A stretch of DNA of 64,000 nt. Origin: Arthrobacter jiangjiafuii (GTDB lineage Bacteria; Actinomycetota; Actinomycetes; Actinomycetales; Micrococcaceae). The position numbers and the translations under genes are program-made. This document shows positions 47,503 through 55,953 of this stretch, piece by piece (within the stretch, counting starts at the first letter, position 1; every line of letters starts with the position of its first letter). The stretch lies in assembly GCF_018622995.1 (NCBI RefSeq), contig NZ_CP076022.1:1612001-1676000 (forward strand), in the 5' to 3' direction. The notes beneath the pieces are model-generated. The model worked only from the letters and a program-made list of their open reading frames with translations, made no database searches and had not been told where the DNA came from.

Positions 47503-47720
47503 GTTCTTCCGCCCGCGGGTACTACCAGCCCGCCCCCACCAGCATCCAAGCAGGTTTCACCTCCCGTGCCCTGACCCGCCTTGGCACGGCTTTCATCGCA
47601 GCCGGTTCCCGGCTCGCCGATCAGGATCGCTCCGCCGAGGTGGCGCTCTTTAAACAGCATGTTGAGCGTCGAACCGATGCCTGTGCCATCGCACACAGCG
47701 GCGTCTACCTGCTGCTGTAG
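47499..47720 (+). CDS. Short coupled ORF, probably truncated
   Basis: 73 aa starting in an ATGA overlap with the ArsR stop. In such regulators the coupled partner is often an MFS transporter; here the frame (ALTRLGTAFIAAGSRLADQD) ends early without TM helices and may be a remnant of a small DUF-type protein. Function unknown. Confidence 0.4.
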   Translation: MSSSARGYYQPAPTSIQAGFTSRALTRLGTAFIAAGSRLADQDRSAEVALFKQHVERRTDACAIAHSGVYLLL

Positions 47721-47756
47721 AACACCAGGCACCACCCGAAGCAGAGATCCCTCAAA

Positions 47757-48178
47757 ATGATCCACATAGTCCGGCGCTTATGGCCGGACGACGCTGGAAA
47801 GTCGACCCTCGCTGATGCGCTTAGCGCAGCCGAACGGGGAAGTTATGCCGTCATCGGCCTAGACGCAATTCGCAGGCTAGTGGCTTGGCAGCCAATCCCG
47901 GTACGAACTGCGAGTCCGAGAACCCCGCCACCGGCTAGTACGCACGCCGGAACGCGATGTTCACATTCATCTGTACGAACGAGACGATCCTGCAATCGGG
48001 GAGTATCCACTTCTTCGCAATCATTTGCGTCGCTTTCGTCGAGGACCGTGTCCTCTGCGAAAGAACCAAGAGAACTCTGCTCGATACGCAATGGGACGAC
48101 ATGAATGACTATGCCGATGCCAAGACCAAAGTCATCCTGGCGATCAAGGCGCGGGCAAGGGCAGCCTGCCGGCGTTGA
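47757..48178 (+). pseudogene. Fused debris: P-loop kinase N-terminus and GrpB fragment
   Basis: MIHIVRRLWPDDAGKSTLAD keeps the end of a Walker A motif with a damaged front, followed by IGLDAIRRLV. From 47924 the sequence is a degenerate copy of the GrpB-family C-terminus (ERTKRTLLDTQWDDMNDYAD) with frame shifts. Neither part is complete. The second part is a repeat of 52849-53127. Confidence 0.6.
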
Positions 48179-48203
48179 CGCTTTGTGAAACTCGCGGGAG
48201 AGG
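47924..48203 (+). repeat. Dispersed direct repeat (copy 1), partner 52849-53127
   Basis: About 280 bp highly similar, by eye about nine bases in ten, to 52849-53127, both on the plus strand, from CACCGGCT to GCGGGAGAGG. Copy 1 has shifts that break the GrpB frame; copy 2 keeps it. The copies are 4.9 kb apart. Confidence 0.85.
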
Positions 48204-48311
48204 ATCCCGTAGGAAACGTGAGATTAACGCCTACGGTGGAGGTGCGACGATACCCCTGGCCGCGATGCCGATAGCAGCCCGGCAGGTGGGGTCAGGGCCG
48301 GCGGGAGCTGG

Positions 48312-49316
48312 CTACCCTCGGCCCGTTGAAGTGCTTGGCTTCCTGACTGCGTCGCGGCGCCCCGGCGTCGTCGTTGCCCGGTGGCGTGTTTCGGACCGTA
48401 GTCCCAGATAGGTGCCGGTGATGATGAGCGCGGCACCTACGATGCCCAGGGGCATGAGCGTTTCCCGGCCGATGCTGATTCCGATGAGGACGGCCCAGAT
48501 GGGCTCGGTTCCCATGAGGAGGCTGGCCCGGGATGCTGAGGTCTGTTGAATGGCCCAGGTCTGGACGAGGAAAGCGAACACGCTGCACGCCAGCCCAAGG
48601 TAGAGCACGCCGATCCATTCGCCAGCATCGAAGCTGTGCACGGCCTGGAGTACACCCTGGTAATCGGCGAGGGTATAGGCGACGGCGCAGACAGCGCTCT
48701 GGGTCAGGGTCAAAGTCAACGCGCTGTAACCGCGGCCCCGCGTGAGCGCGGAGACGGCGGTGACGTGGATGGATCGTACGGCCGCTGCGGCCAGGACGAG
48801 CAGGTCCCCAAGAGTCGGCGTGGCGAATCCGTCGCCGGAAACCAGAAGGCACACGCCCACCACCGCGACTACCCCCGCGATGAACACCATGCGCGGCAGC
48901 GGTACGTGGAACGCAACGCTTTCGGTGAAGGGGGTGAACACAATGACGAGACTGATGATCAGCCCGGCGTTCGTGGCGCTGGTGCCGGCGATCCCCTGGG
49001 TCTCGAGGATGAGTACCGCCGCCTGCGTGAAGCCCAGGACGACGCCGACTATGGTTTCGCGGCGCCCGGCCCTGCGGCGCTTCCAGACCAACCACATCAG
49101 GGCCAGTGCCAGCGTGGTGATCAGGAAACGCAGGGAGAGGAGGACGGTAACCCCAACCGTCTCGGTCAGGGTTTTGGCTGCAAGATAACTGCTGCCCCAT
49201 ACTACGGCGACCATGAGCAGCAATATGTCCACCCTGCGCGCAGCAAGAAGGGAGGTGAACGGGTTTCGTCGTTGAGTCCGGATCTGCGGCGTAGGACTCA
49301 GGGATGGAGTGGGCAT
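48312..49316 (-). CDS. EamA/DMT-family transporter
   Basis: 334 aa with ten predicted TM helices in two EamA repeats (VAVVWGSSYLAAKTLTETVG opens repeat 1; the second closes with LLMGTEPIWAVLIGISIGRE). Drug/metabolite exporter of unknown substrate. Divergent from a LysR regulator with a dyad between them, a standard exporter/regulator pair. Confidence 0.9.
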   Translation of the reverse strand: MPTPSLSPTPQIRTQRRNPFTSLLAARRVDILLLMVAVVWGSSYLAAKTLTETVGVTVLLSLRFLITTLALALMWLVWKRRRAGRRETIVGVVLGFTQAAVLILETQGIAGTSATNAGLIISLVIVFTPFTESVAFHVPLPRMVFIAGVVAVVGVCLLVSGDGFATPTLGDLLVLAAAAVRSIHVTAVSALTRGRGYSALTLTLTQSAVCAVAYTLADYQGVLQAVHSFDAGEWIGVLYLGLACSVFAFLVQTWAIQQTSASRASLLMGTEPIWAVLIGISIGRETLMPLGIVGAALIITGTYLGLRSETRHRATTTPGRRDAVRKPSTSTGRG

Positions 49317-49323
49317 TCGACAA

Positions 49324-49349
49324 GTCTTATGGCACTTGACCGATAAGAC
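49324..49349. promoter_or_regulatory. Candidate LysR operator GTCTTAT-N12-ATAAGAC
   Basis: Perfect 7-bp arms (49324-49330, 49343-49349) 12 bp apart in the 72-bp divergent region. The length and T-N-A-type symmetry fit a LysR binding site. Two GCACTTG words lie inside and beside it. Confidence 0.6.
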
Positions 49350-49388
49350 GAGAGGGCACTTGGTGAACTATTAGTTTAGATTTGCCTT

Positions 49389-50333
49389 ATGGATCTCCAT
49401 CAGTTGCGGCTACTTCGGGAGTTGGGCGAACGAGGCAGCCTTGCCGCCGTCGCCCGCGCGCTCCATGTCTCTGCGTCAGCTGTGTCGCAGCAGCTCACGG
49501 CGCTGCAGCGTCGGGTCGAGGTTCCTCTAACTGAGCGACGGGGACGGACCCTTGTCCTGACCGGTGCCGGCCAGGCCTTGGCCCGAGCTGCCGTCGATGT
49601 CAGCGTCGCGATGCGCTCGGCCGAGCAGGCTGTCAGCCAATACCTCCAAGATCCCCGGGCAGCAGTGAGTCTCTGCGCGTTCAACAGCGCGGGCCTGACG
49701 TACTTCGGCCCCCTGCTTCAAGACCTATCCGGTGATGGGAGTCCGCGGCTGATCTGCTACGACCAGGATGTGGGACAGGAAGACTTCCCTGCCCTGACTG
49801 CCGACTACGATCTGGTCATCGCGCACCGCCTTGAGCACAGTACGCCCTGGCCCGAAACAACCACCGTCCTGCCACTGGTGCGCGAACCGCTGGACGTCGC
49901 CATGTCAGACCGGCACCGCCTCGCCAACGCGCCGAGCGTCAGCATCGCCGACCTCATCGATGAAGAATGGGTGTCCGTCCACGATGGATTTCCGCTCATG
50001 CATGCTCTGCAAGCAATTGCCGTTCACTCCGGTCAACCCCTCAACGTCACGCACCGGATCAACGAATTCTTCATCGCGGCGGCGATCGTCTCCGCCGGCC
50101 CCGCCATCGCACTGATGCCCCGCCACACCGCGGCTCCACCGTCTGGCAGCGGAATCGTGCTCAAACCAATCCATGATCTACCGCTGGCAAGGCGCGTTGA
50201 CATCCTCTGCCGGCCGGAAGCCCTGCACCGGACCGCTGTCCTGCAGGTCATTGCCGCTCTTCGAAGGACGTCGTTTTCTTCAGGCGGGTCGGGGGCCGCC
50301 GGCCTTGCTGAGGAGGTGGACTCTGCCGAGTAG
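49389..50333 (+). CDS. LysR-family transcriptional regulator
   Basis: 314 aa. N-terminal winged HTH (MDLHQLRLLRELGERGSLAA, then ALHVSASAVSQQLTALQRRV) and a periplasmic-binding-like effector domain. TAGATT (49377-49382) ends 6 nt before the ATG (leaderless). It probably controls the divergent EamA exporter. Confidence 0.92.
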   Translation: MDLHQLRLLRELGERGSLAAVARALHVSASAVSQQLTALQRRVEVPLTERRGRTLVLTGAGQALARAAVDVSVAMRSAEQAVSQYLQDPRAAVSLCAFNSAGLTYFGPLLQDLSGDGSPRLICYDQDVGQEDFPALTADYDLVIAHRLEHSTPWPETTTVLPLVREPLDVAMSDRHRLANAPSVSIADLIDEEWVSVHDGFPLMHALQAIAVHSGQPLNVTHRINEFFIAAAIVSAGPAIALMPRHTAAPPSGSGIVLKPIHDLPLARRVDILCRPEALHRTAVLQVIAALRRTSFSSGGSGAAGLAEEVDSAE

Positions 50334-50571
50334 CCGCCCCGCCCGTGGGCAGGCGCGCCGCTCTGATGGATCCCTTTAGGAACGACCCATGATGCGGGCG
50401 AACTCGCGTGGCGACAGTACGAATGGAGCAACGGAGCCCGGATCTGGTTCTACGTCCATGACCGGTCAGTGGTCCTTACGCGCAAAACCGCCGTCTGAGG
50501 AGGGTATAGCAGTGAAGGATCGGCTTTCGGGTGCCTCATCTCAGAATCACTGCGGCGGTTAGGCTGTGGAT

Positions 50572-50781
50572 ATGACTGCATGGAGTCGCTACCTGTTTGG
50601 GGTCTCGATTGTTATCGGGGTGGGCACGATGATGCTCGCTGAGAAGCTGCCGGAATGGTGGAGGCCGGTGTCGATCCTCGTCATGGTCCTGGCTGCTTCT
50701 GCTTTCCTAACGTGCTCCGTTCTGGAGTACCGACGCGGCCGCGCGGCAGCCGGCACGTTGGAGCAGCAGCTCTCGCCGTAG
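50572..50781 (+). CDS. Small two-TM membrane protein (copy B)
   Basis: 69 aa, paralogue of the protein at 33554: MTAWSRYLFGVSIVIGVGTM, loop KLPEWWRP, second TM and EYRRGRAAAGTL. The upstream GCGGTTAGGCTGTG with TAGGCT 50560-50565 and N6 spacing is also conserved, so gene and promoter were copied together. Confidence 0.7.
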   Translation: MTAWSRYLFGVSIVIGVGTMMLAEKLPEWWRPVSILVMVLAASAFLTCSVLEYRRGRAAAGTLEQQLSP

Positions 50782-50840
50782 CCCCCTCTGAAGGTTGAGA
50801 CAAGTGCAACCGGGCGTCGCCGCCCGGCGTTCGCTGCCGG

Positions 50841-50916
50841 ATCATCTTGGCGGTACTCCTTTGGGGCATGGCGGTGTGGCTTCTCTACGTATGGTGGAGC
50901 GACGATTGCGAGCATG
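50841..50916 (+). pseudogene. Copy of the 3' end of the 44892 membrane gene
   Basis: ATCATCTTGGCGGTACTCCT and the following bases repeat 45045-45122 with few changes, encoding ILAVLLWGMAVWLLYVWWSD. The N-terminal part of that gene is absent. The frame continues to 51170 with unrelated sequence (NELYFSASGHSVPFDDAFW), whose nature I cannot tell. Confidence 0.6.
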
Positions 50917-51120
50917 GCGCCGGGCCATGGAAAGTGGGGAGTGGAAGCGTCCCTCTCAACGAGCTGTACTTCTCGGCGTCGGGTCACAGTGTGCCGTTCG
51001 ACGATGCCTTTTGGGCGGCTCGATTCGAACGCGGTAGGGTGATGCAAAATTGCACCGTCCGCAGCGTCAAGGAGCCCGACTTGGGCGCGACGTCCCGCCC
51101 CGCGATGGAAGGCCCCGCAC

Positions 51121-51966
51121 ATGGAATCATCCCTTATCCCGCTGCCGCCGCGTCAGATCGAAATCGGTGACGCGGCACAATTCGTTGGCACCACACCGGA
51201 AGCGATCGGTGGCTACCACGAGAATGGTCTGCTTCCCGAGCCCGAACGGGGCAGCGACGGCCACCGCCGATACGGCTACGAGGACATGATCCGGCTGCTG
51301 TGGATCCACAAGATGGTCGACGCCGGGATCGCCATGGACGACATTCGTGAAGTCCTTGCTGACGCGGCTCCTGCTGGTGTCGACAGCGGCCGCGAAACCG
51401 CCGTCGTACAGCGCATGCGCACCTTGGAGGGCCGGATGGGTCTACTCTCCGACCTCGTAGCCGGCCGCCTCAAGGGCCTGCCCGAGGGCTCACTGCGCCA
51501 GACGGACCTGGACAACCTGCTGGTCATGGAGCGGTTCTTCGGGCCACTCGGTGCGGCCGTCAATGCCGGCCGTTATATCGTCCTGGCCACTCACCCGGGT
51601 CTGCGGGAGGAGTCCGACCGCGTCGAGGCCGCCGAGGACGCACTCGATGACACGGTCGCCGCCGACGACCCCCGCGTGGCGCAAGCCGCTGCCGAACGGC
51701 ACGCCTTCGAGCTGAAGCTGGACGCCGCCATCAACAATTCCGGCCAGGCGCAGAGCGACAATGCGCTTTTTGATTCCTGGGATGCTCTGCACCCCGCCGG
51801 CGCTGAAATTGCGGACGGGGCCGGCGGCCAGGACGCTGGCAGCGGGGAAAAGTGCGTGAGCCTCATCGAGGCTATTGGAATGATGCCCTACGATTACTCC
51901 CCGGCCCGCCTGCGTTGCATGGAACTGACCGGAGAACTCGCCGCCAACGAGTTGCCCGCTTCCTAA
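51121..51966 (+). CDS. MerR-family transcriptional regulator
   Basis: 281 aa. MerR HTH at about 12-60 (IEIGDAAQFVGTTPEAIGGY, NGLLPEPERGSDGHRRYGYE), a helical effector region and a Cys-containing C-terminus (GEKCVSL, LRCMEL). No metal-binding CxxC arrangement. TGCAA-AA-TTGCA lies at about 51043-51054 upstream. No target gene is obvious; the next gene has its own promoter. Confidence 0.85.
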   Translation: MESSLIPLPPRQIEIGDAAQFVGTTPEAIGGYHENGLLPEPERGSDGHRRYGYEDMIRLLWIHKMVDAGIAMDDIREVLADAAPAGVDSGRETAVVQRMRTLEGRMGLLSDLVAGRLKGLPEGSLRQTDLDNLLVMERFFGPLGAAVNAGRYIVLATHPGLREESDRVEAAEDALDDTVAADDPRVAQAAAERHAFELKLDAAINNSGQAQSDNALFDSWDALHPAGAEIADGAGGQDAGSGEKCVSLIEAIGMMPYDYSPARLRCMELTGELAANELPAS

Positions 51967-52158
51967 ACAAGGACCGCCCGGGACAGCACCATTAGGACTG
52001 CAAACCGTACTGCCTCAATACTTAGACCCAGGAGCACCGTCTCAATTGTTCACCTCCCAACACGGGGCGGAACAGAAATATACAGCTCTATTTCGTGGCA
52101 TTGGGATGACTGTGCATGGACGTCGATCAGGACACACCCGCCCAGCTAGGATTTCAGG

Positions 52159-52779
52159 ATGGCCGAGGAAGGCACGGGTTTGGAAGAGTCAGGATGGGCC
52201 ACTCACGCGCGCGAGTTCATCCCCTCAACGCATCGTGGCCTATCGATGCTGCGCCTTTACCTTCCCTTTCGAGACCCCACTCTCGATGACGGCAACAACA
52301 TTGTGCGATGGTCCCGGTACGTCTCGGTAGAGGATCATTCTGCCTCGCTGGACTGGTTTGAAGCGACCGCAGGCATCGCCGAGGAACTGCCTTCCGTTCG
52401 CGGTCTCGTCTCCTGCATGGGCGTGTTGGATGAAGAAACCGCGAACGCCCTTCGTGATGCGATTGGCGCTGCCGAGCTCCAGTGTCTCCGTTGGATGGGC
52501 TACGGCGAAGCACCCCACACCAGCTCGCCCAGGCGCGTGTTCGGGGAGGAATACCTTCAGGCACGCCTCCGTCGTGAAGATGTGAAGGCCGGACGAACAA
52601 TCCCGGAGTTCGCGTGGGATGCCGAACGTCGTCTCGCATGGGGTGGTCGGCTATACCCGGACTCGTTGATCGTGGCCGCCGAGCAACCCGTCTTTCGGCA
52701 GCTGATTAACGATCCCCGACTCGACACTGTGTCGGTGAGAGCTGAACGAGATGATCTGCCGCCGAGCGCAGGCGACTGA
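52159..52779 (+). CDS. Hypothetical protein
   Basis: 206 aa, soluble. TAGGAT (52147-52152) ends 6 nt before the ATG. Trp and acidic-rich, with RWSRYVSVEDHSASLDWFEA near residue 50 and VFGEEYLQARLRREDVKAGR near 130. No recognised family. Confidence 0.62.
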   Translation: MAEEGTGLEESGWATHAREFIPSTHRGLSMLRLYLPFRDPTLDDGNNIVRWSRYVSVEDHSASLDWFEATAGIAEELPSVRGLVSCMGVLDEETANALRDAIGAAELQCLRWMGYGEAPHTSSPRRVFGEEYLQARLRREDVKAGRTIPEFAWDAERRLAWGGRLYPDSLIVAAEQPVFRQLINDPRLDTVSVRAERDDLPPSAGD

Positions 52780-52784
52780 CGAGT

Positions 52785-53102
52785 TTGCCCGCTGACGGGT
52801 CCTCCGTATATGGGATGCTCCAGGTGCGTACCAGCCGGGTCCGGGAACCACGGCACCGGCTGGTACGTACCCCGGAACGCGATGTTCACGTTCATCTCTA
52901 CGAACGAGATGATCCTGCAATCGGCGAGTATCTGCTTCTTCGCAATCATTTGCGTCGCAACGTAGACGACCGTGTCCTCTACGAAAGGACCAAGAGAACT
53001 TTGCTCGATAAGCAATGGGGCGACATGAATGACTATGCCGATGCCAAGACCGAAGTCATCCTGGCGATCAAGGCCCGGGCCAGGGCAGCCTGCAGGCGTT
53101 GA
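52785..53102 (+). pseudogene. GrpB-family C-terminal fragment
   Basis: The last 75 residues match the C-terminus of GrpB (UPF0157) nucleotidyltransferase-like proteins: HVHLYERDDPAIGEYLLLRN, ERTKRTLLDKQWGDMNDYAD, KTEVILAIKARA. The N-terminal half with the catalytic G-S-x-AR element is missing. It is a repeat of 47924-48203. Confidence 0.7.
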
Positions 53103-53127
53103 CGCTATAAGAAATTAGCGGGAGAGG
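52849..53127 (+). repeat. Dispersed direct repeat (copy 2), partner 47924-48203
   Basis: See copy 1. This copy keeps an open GrpB frame through the repeat. Confidence 0.85.
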
Positions 53128-53187
53128 GTCAGCGGGCGCCCACCTGCCGGCGTGGGCCGGTTTCGGGGCGGGTAGGAGGAATTGTCC

Positions 53188-53625
53188 CTAGGTGCCGTCA
53201 TAACTGGATAGAGCGATGATCAGCAGGATAAAGAAAGCCGAGACCACTCCCTGCCAGATCAGGGACGGAATGATGTAGAGGCGGGCGGCGAGTCTTTTGT
53301 TCCCCGTGGCGAGCGCCACGATGAATCCCGTTACTCCTCCAAGCAGGGCGGTCAGGCCCGCAAACGCGAAGAAGTCATAGAAAGAAAAGTCGTTGCGCCA
53401 GAGCAGGTAGGAGGAGAGATGGTCAGTCAGGGGGCGGAAGGCGATTGCCCAGCCGATCGACGCGAGCACCATTCCCGTTATGGCTGCGGCACTGAATCGT
53501 GTCTGTTTGGGGTCGGTTACAGGAGGTACTTGGCCCGGATCTGCTGGCCGCACGTCCTGCACATCTGGATTCCGGTGCGGTCCAGGCTCCTGCCCGTTAA
53601 ACGGTGTCTTGCCCTCTGCTGTCAT
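53188..53625 (-). CDS. Hypothetical membrane protein
   Basis: 145 aa from the ATG at 53625 (MTAEGKTPFNG); the frame reaches 53841. A Pro/Asp-rich N-terminus followed by three TM helices (TGMVLASIGWAIAFRP, FFAFAGLTALLGGVTGFIVA, WQGVVSAFFILLIIALS). Unknown function. Confidence 0.65.
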   Translation of the reverse strand: MTAEGKTPFNGQEPGPHRNPDVQDVRPADPGQVPPVTDPKQTRFSAAAITGMVLASIGWAIAFRPLTDHLSSYLLWRNDFSFYDFFAFAGLTALLGGVTGFIVALATGNKRLAARLYIIPSLIWQGVVSAFFILLIIALSSYDGT

Positions 53626-53770
53626 AACCGGCCCCATCCGATGAGTTTTGCCTGGACTTAGGCATCCCTGCACCGCATCCAGTTGTTCGGAAACAGTCTG
53701 CCCCATATGTTTCTTTGCAGCCCGGACGACGCGCCCGCGCCGGAAAGATACGCCGGAAGCGGCCGCACGA

Positions 53771-53806
53771 ATTGAACAACGGAGGCCGGATCTGGTTCTA
53801 CGTCCG
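53771..53806 (+). repeat. Dispersed 36-bp repeat, partner near 50428-50462
   Basis: The core GGATCTGGTTCTACGTCC with flanking CAACGGAG and GACCGG occurs here and at 50428-50462. In the plus frame it encodes NG-R-IWFYV-DR. Probably the end of a once-common coding sequence. Confidence 0.6.
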
Positions 53807-53900
53807 CGACCGGGCGGCGCCGCGTCGAGATCTGTTCGCAACGTAGAACAGTCGCCGCCATTAACATCCGAGCAATCCGCGTATTCTGCCGGCGTCAGGA

Positions 53901-54353
53901 TTACCTGAGGGCCTTGGCGAACAGCACATAATCGCCGTCCTGCCCCGTGGTCTCATAGCCAGCACCCTGGTAGAGCAGGCGTGCCTGGTTGGTTCGGTGA
54001 ACGCCAAGCTCCGCAATCCGGGCTCCGCTTGGGCGGGCCCGCTCTTCGAACGCATCAAGGAGGAGCCGCCCGAGTTCCTGGCGACGACGGCTGCCGAGAA
54101 CATTGATCGAGACCAGCGTTGCAGCGTCACCGTCCAGACTCCACATGGCGTACCCGAGTGGGTGCCCGTCTGTATCGATGCAGAACAGCGTGTGGGGAAG
54201 GCAGTCGATCCAGAACGCGAGGTTCAGGTCCAGAGCCGCCATCCACCCCTGGTGCGCATCCGGCTCGATCGTCTCCATGTACTCCCGCTCTTGACGGAAG
54301 ATAAAGGGCAGATCACTGACTTCTGCGAGGCGAAGGCGTGTTGGGGCGGTCAT
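53901..54353 (-). CDS. GNAT N-acetyltransferase
   Basis: 150 aa from the ATG at 54353 (two other ATGs lie within 12 nt upstream). LRLAEVSDLPFIFRQEREYM opens the fold; SRRRQELGRLLLDAFEERA is the acetyl-CoA loop; the end LLYQGAGYETTGQDGDYVLF fits. Substrate unknown. Confidence 0.86.
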   Translation of the reverse strand: MTAPTRLRLAEVSDLPFIFRQEREYMETIEPDAHQGWMAALDLNLAFWIDCLPHTLFCIDTDGHPLGYAMWSLDGDAATLVSINVLGSRRRQELGRLLLDAFEERARPSGARIAELGVHRTNQARLLYQGAGYETTGQDGDYVLFAKALR

Positions 54354-54452
54354 GGGCATGAGCATCTCACATCAGGTTTATTTGATTGGTCATGTGTGGA
54401 CCGTAGGCGCCGGAGGTGTCGATGTGGGGGCTGAGCCGTGGTCCAGCCCGGT

Positions 54453-55736
54453 TCAGACCGTACCCGTGTGCCGCCGCCGTACGGTGAGCACGGCGAGCGG
54501 AAGCAGGACCGCAGTGGCGAGGACCGAAAGTGCCGGGAAGCTGCTGGCGGCCAGCAGCGGGCCGGCGGCAAAGGCCGCTACGGCGCCGCACAGGTTCGCG
54601 AGGGCGTCGACGCCGCCCTGCGATGACGCACGGGTCTCCGCCGAGACGACCTTGCTGAACAGTGCGGATCCGGCAACATTAACGAAGGACCAGCCGACAC
54701 CCAACAGGAACAGCGACACCATGATCCAGCCCGTGTCCGAGGGCCGGAGGGCGCCGACGGCCGCGGAGGCCGCGAACACCAGGATCCCTCCCACGATGCT
54801 GGGTCTGTGCCCATAGCGGTCCACAATAAATCCGACCAGGGGCGCCAGCGCGTACATACCGGCGATGTGCAGGCTGATCGTGATGCCGATGACCGTAATC
54901 GATCCGCCCTGGTGCGCAAGGTGCACCGGGGTCATCGTCATGATCGAAACCATCACCACCTGGGCGGAGAGGATCGCGATCACGGCGAAGCGCGCCGGCC
55001 GGTTGATGCGCAGTTCGGCCAGGATGCGGCGGACCGGGGCACGTTTCTTACCGGCCGGTGCCGTGGGGGAGGGTGCACTGGCTTGCAGGATCAGCAGCGG
55101 GTCGGGCTTAAGCCAGAGGAACACGATGACGCCCGCCAGGCCCAGGCAAGCGGCGGCGACCAGGAACGCCCCGGCGAACACGGAGAGCCCGGTGGTCCGG
55201 TGGATGATCTCGCCCGGCACCCCCAGGTTCGGGCCGAGCACGGAACCGATGGTGCCCACCCACACCACAAGGGCCAGGGAACGGCCCTTGTGGTGTGGTT
55301 CGGCGAGGTCGGTCGCGGCGAATCGGGCCTGGAGGCTGACGGCGGACCCGGCGCCGATCAGCAGCAGACCGATGAACAGTGGCACCACGAGGCTCCATTG
55401 GGCCGCCGCGACCAGGATCGCCGCGCCGGCGGCGGCGGTCCACCACCCGGTGGCCAGGGCGATCCGGCGGCCGCGGCGGGCGGCAAGGTTCCCCAGCGGC
55501 AGGCCGAGCAGCGCCGCCCCGAGCGTGCTGGCCGTCCGCGCCAACCCCGCCCAGGCTTCGCTGTCGGTGACTTCGCCGGCCAGCAGCACACCGATCGAGG
55601 GGGCAACGCCGACGCCGACGGTGCCGATGATCTGCATAAACACAAGCACGTGCATGGTGCGCCGCTGCACCAGGCCCAGCGGATCCGGTGCGACGGCGGA
55701 ATACGGTCCGCGGGCGGGCGGCTGGGGGTCTGGCAC
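54453..55736 (-). CDS. MFS transporter
   Basis: 427 aa, twelve TM helices. Motif A variants GNLAARRGRRIALATG after TM2 and DRYGHRPSIVGG in the second half identify the major facilitator superfamily; efflux type. GTG start. Divergent from the APC permease gene. No adjacent regulator. Confidence 0.9.
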   Translation of the reverse strand: MPDPQPPARGPYSAVAPDPLGLVQRRTMHVLVFMQIIGTVGVGVAPSIGVLLAGEVTDSEAWAGLARTASTLGAALLGLPLGNLAARRGRRIALATGWWTAAAGAAILVAAAQWSLVVPLFIGLLLIGAGSAVSLQARFAATDLAEPHHKGRSLALVVWVGTIGSVLGPNLGVPGEIIHRTTGLSVFAGAFLVAAACLGLAGVIVFLWLKPDPLLILQASAPSPTAPAGKKRAPVRRILAELRINRPARFAVIAILSAQVVMVSIMTMTPVHLAHQGGSITVIGITISLHIAGMYALAPLVGFIVDRYGHRPSIVGGILVFAASAAVGALRPSDTGWIMVSLFLLGVGWSFVNVAGSALFSKVVSAETRASSQGGVDALANLCGAVAAFAAGPLLAASSFPALSVLATAVLLPLAVLTVRRRHTGTV

Positions 55737-55953
55737 TGGCGTCCTTCGTCGTGGGGATTCGAGGCGGCTTGCCGCGCACGGCCGTCGGCTGGCGTACCCG
55801 CACTCACAGCCTCACCCTATATACACGCTCGGGCTCCCTGTACGCACATCGCGACACGGTAATTTGTGCCCGCCTCCGGGCCTGAACGCTTTTTGTGCAC
55901 TGTATTTCGCCCAAGTGGTTGCGCAGGGACGGCAAACGAATTCCAATAGCCCA

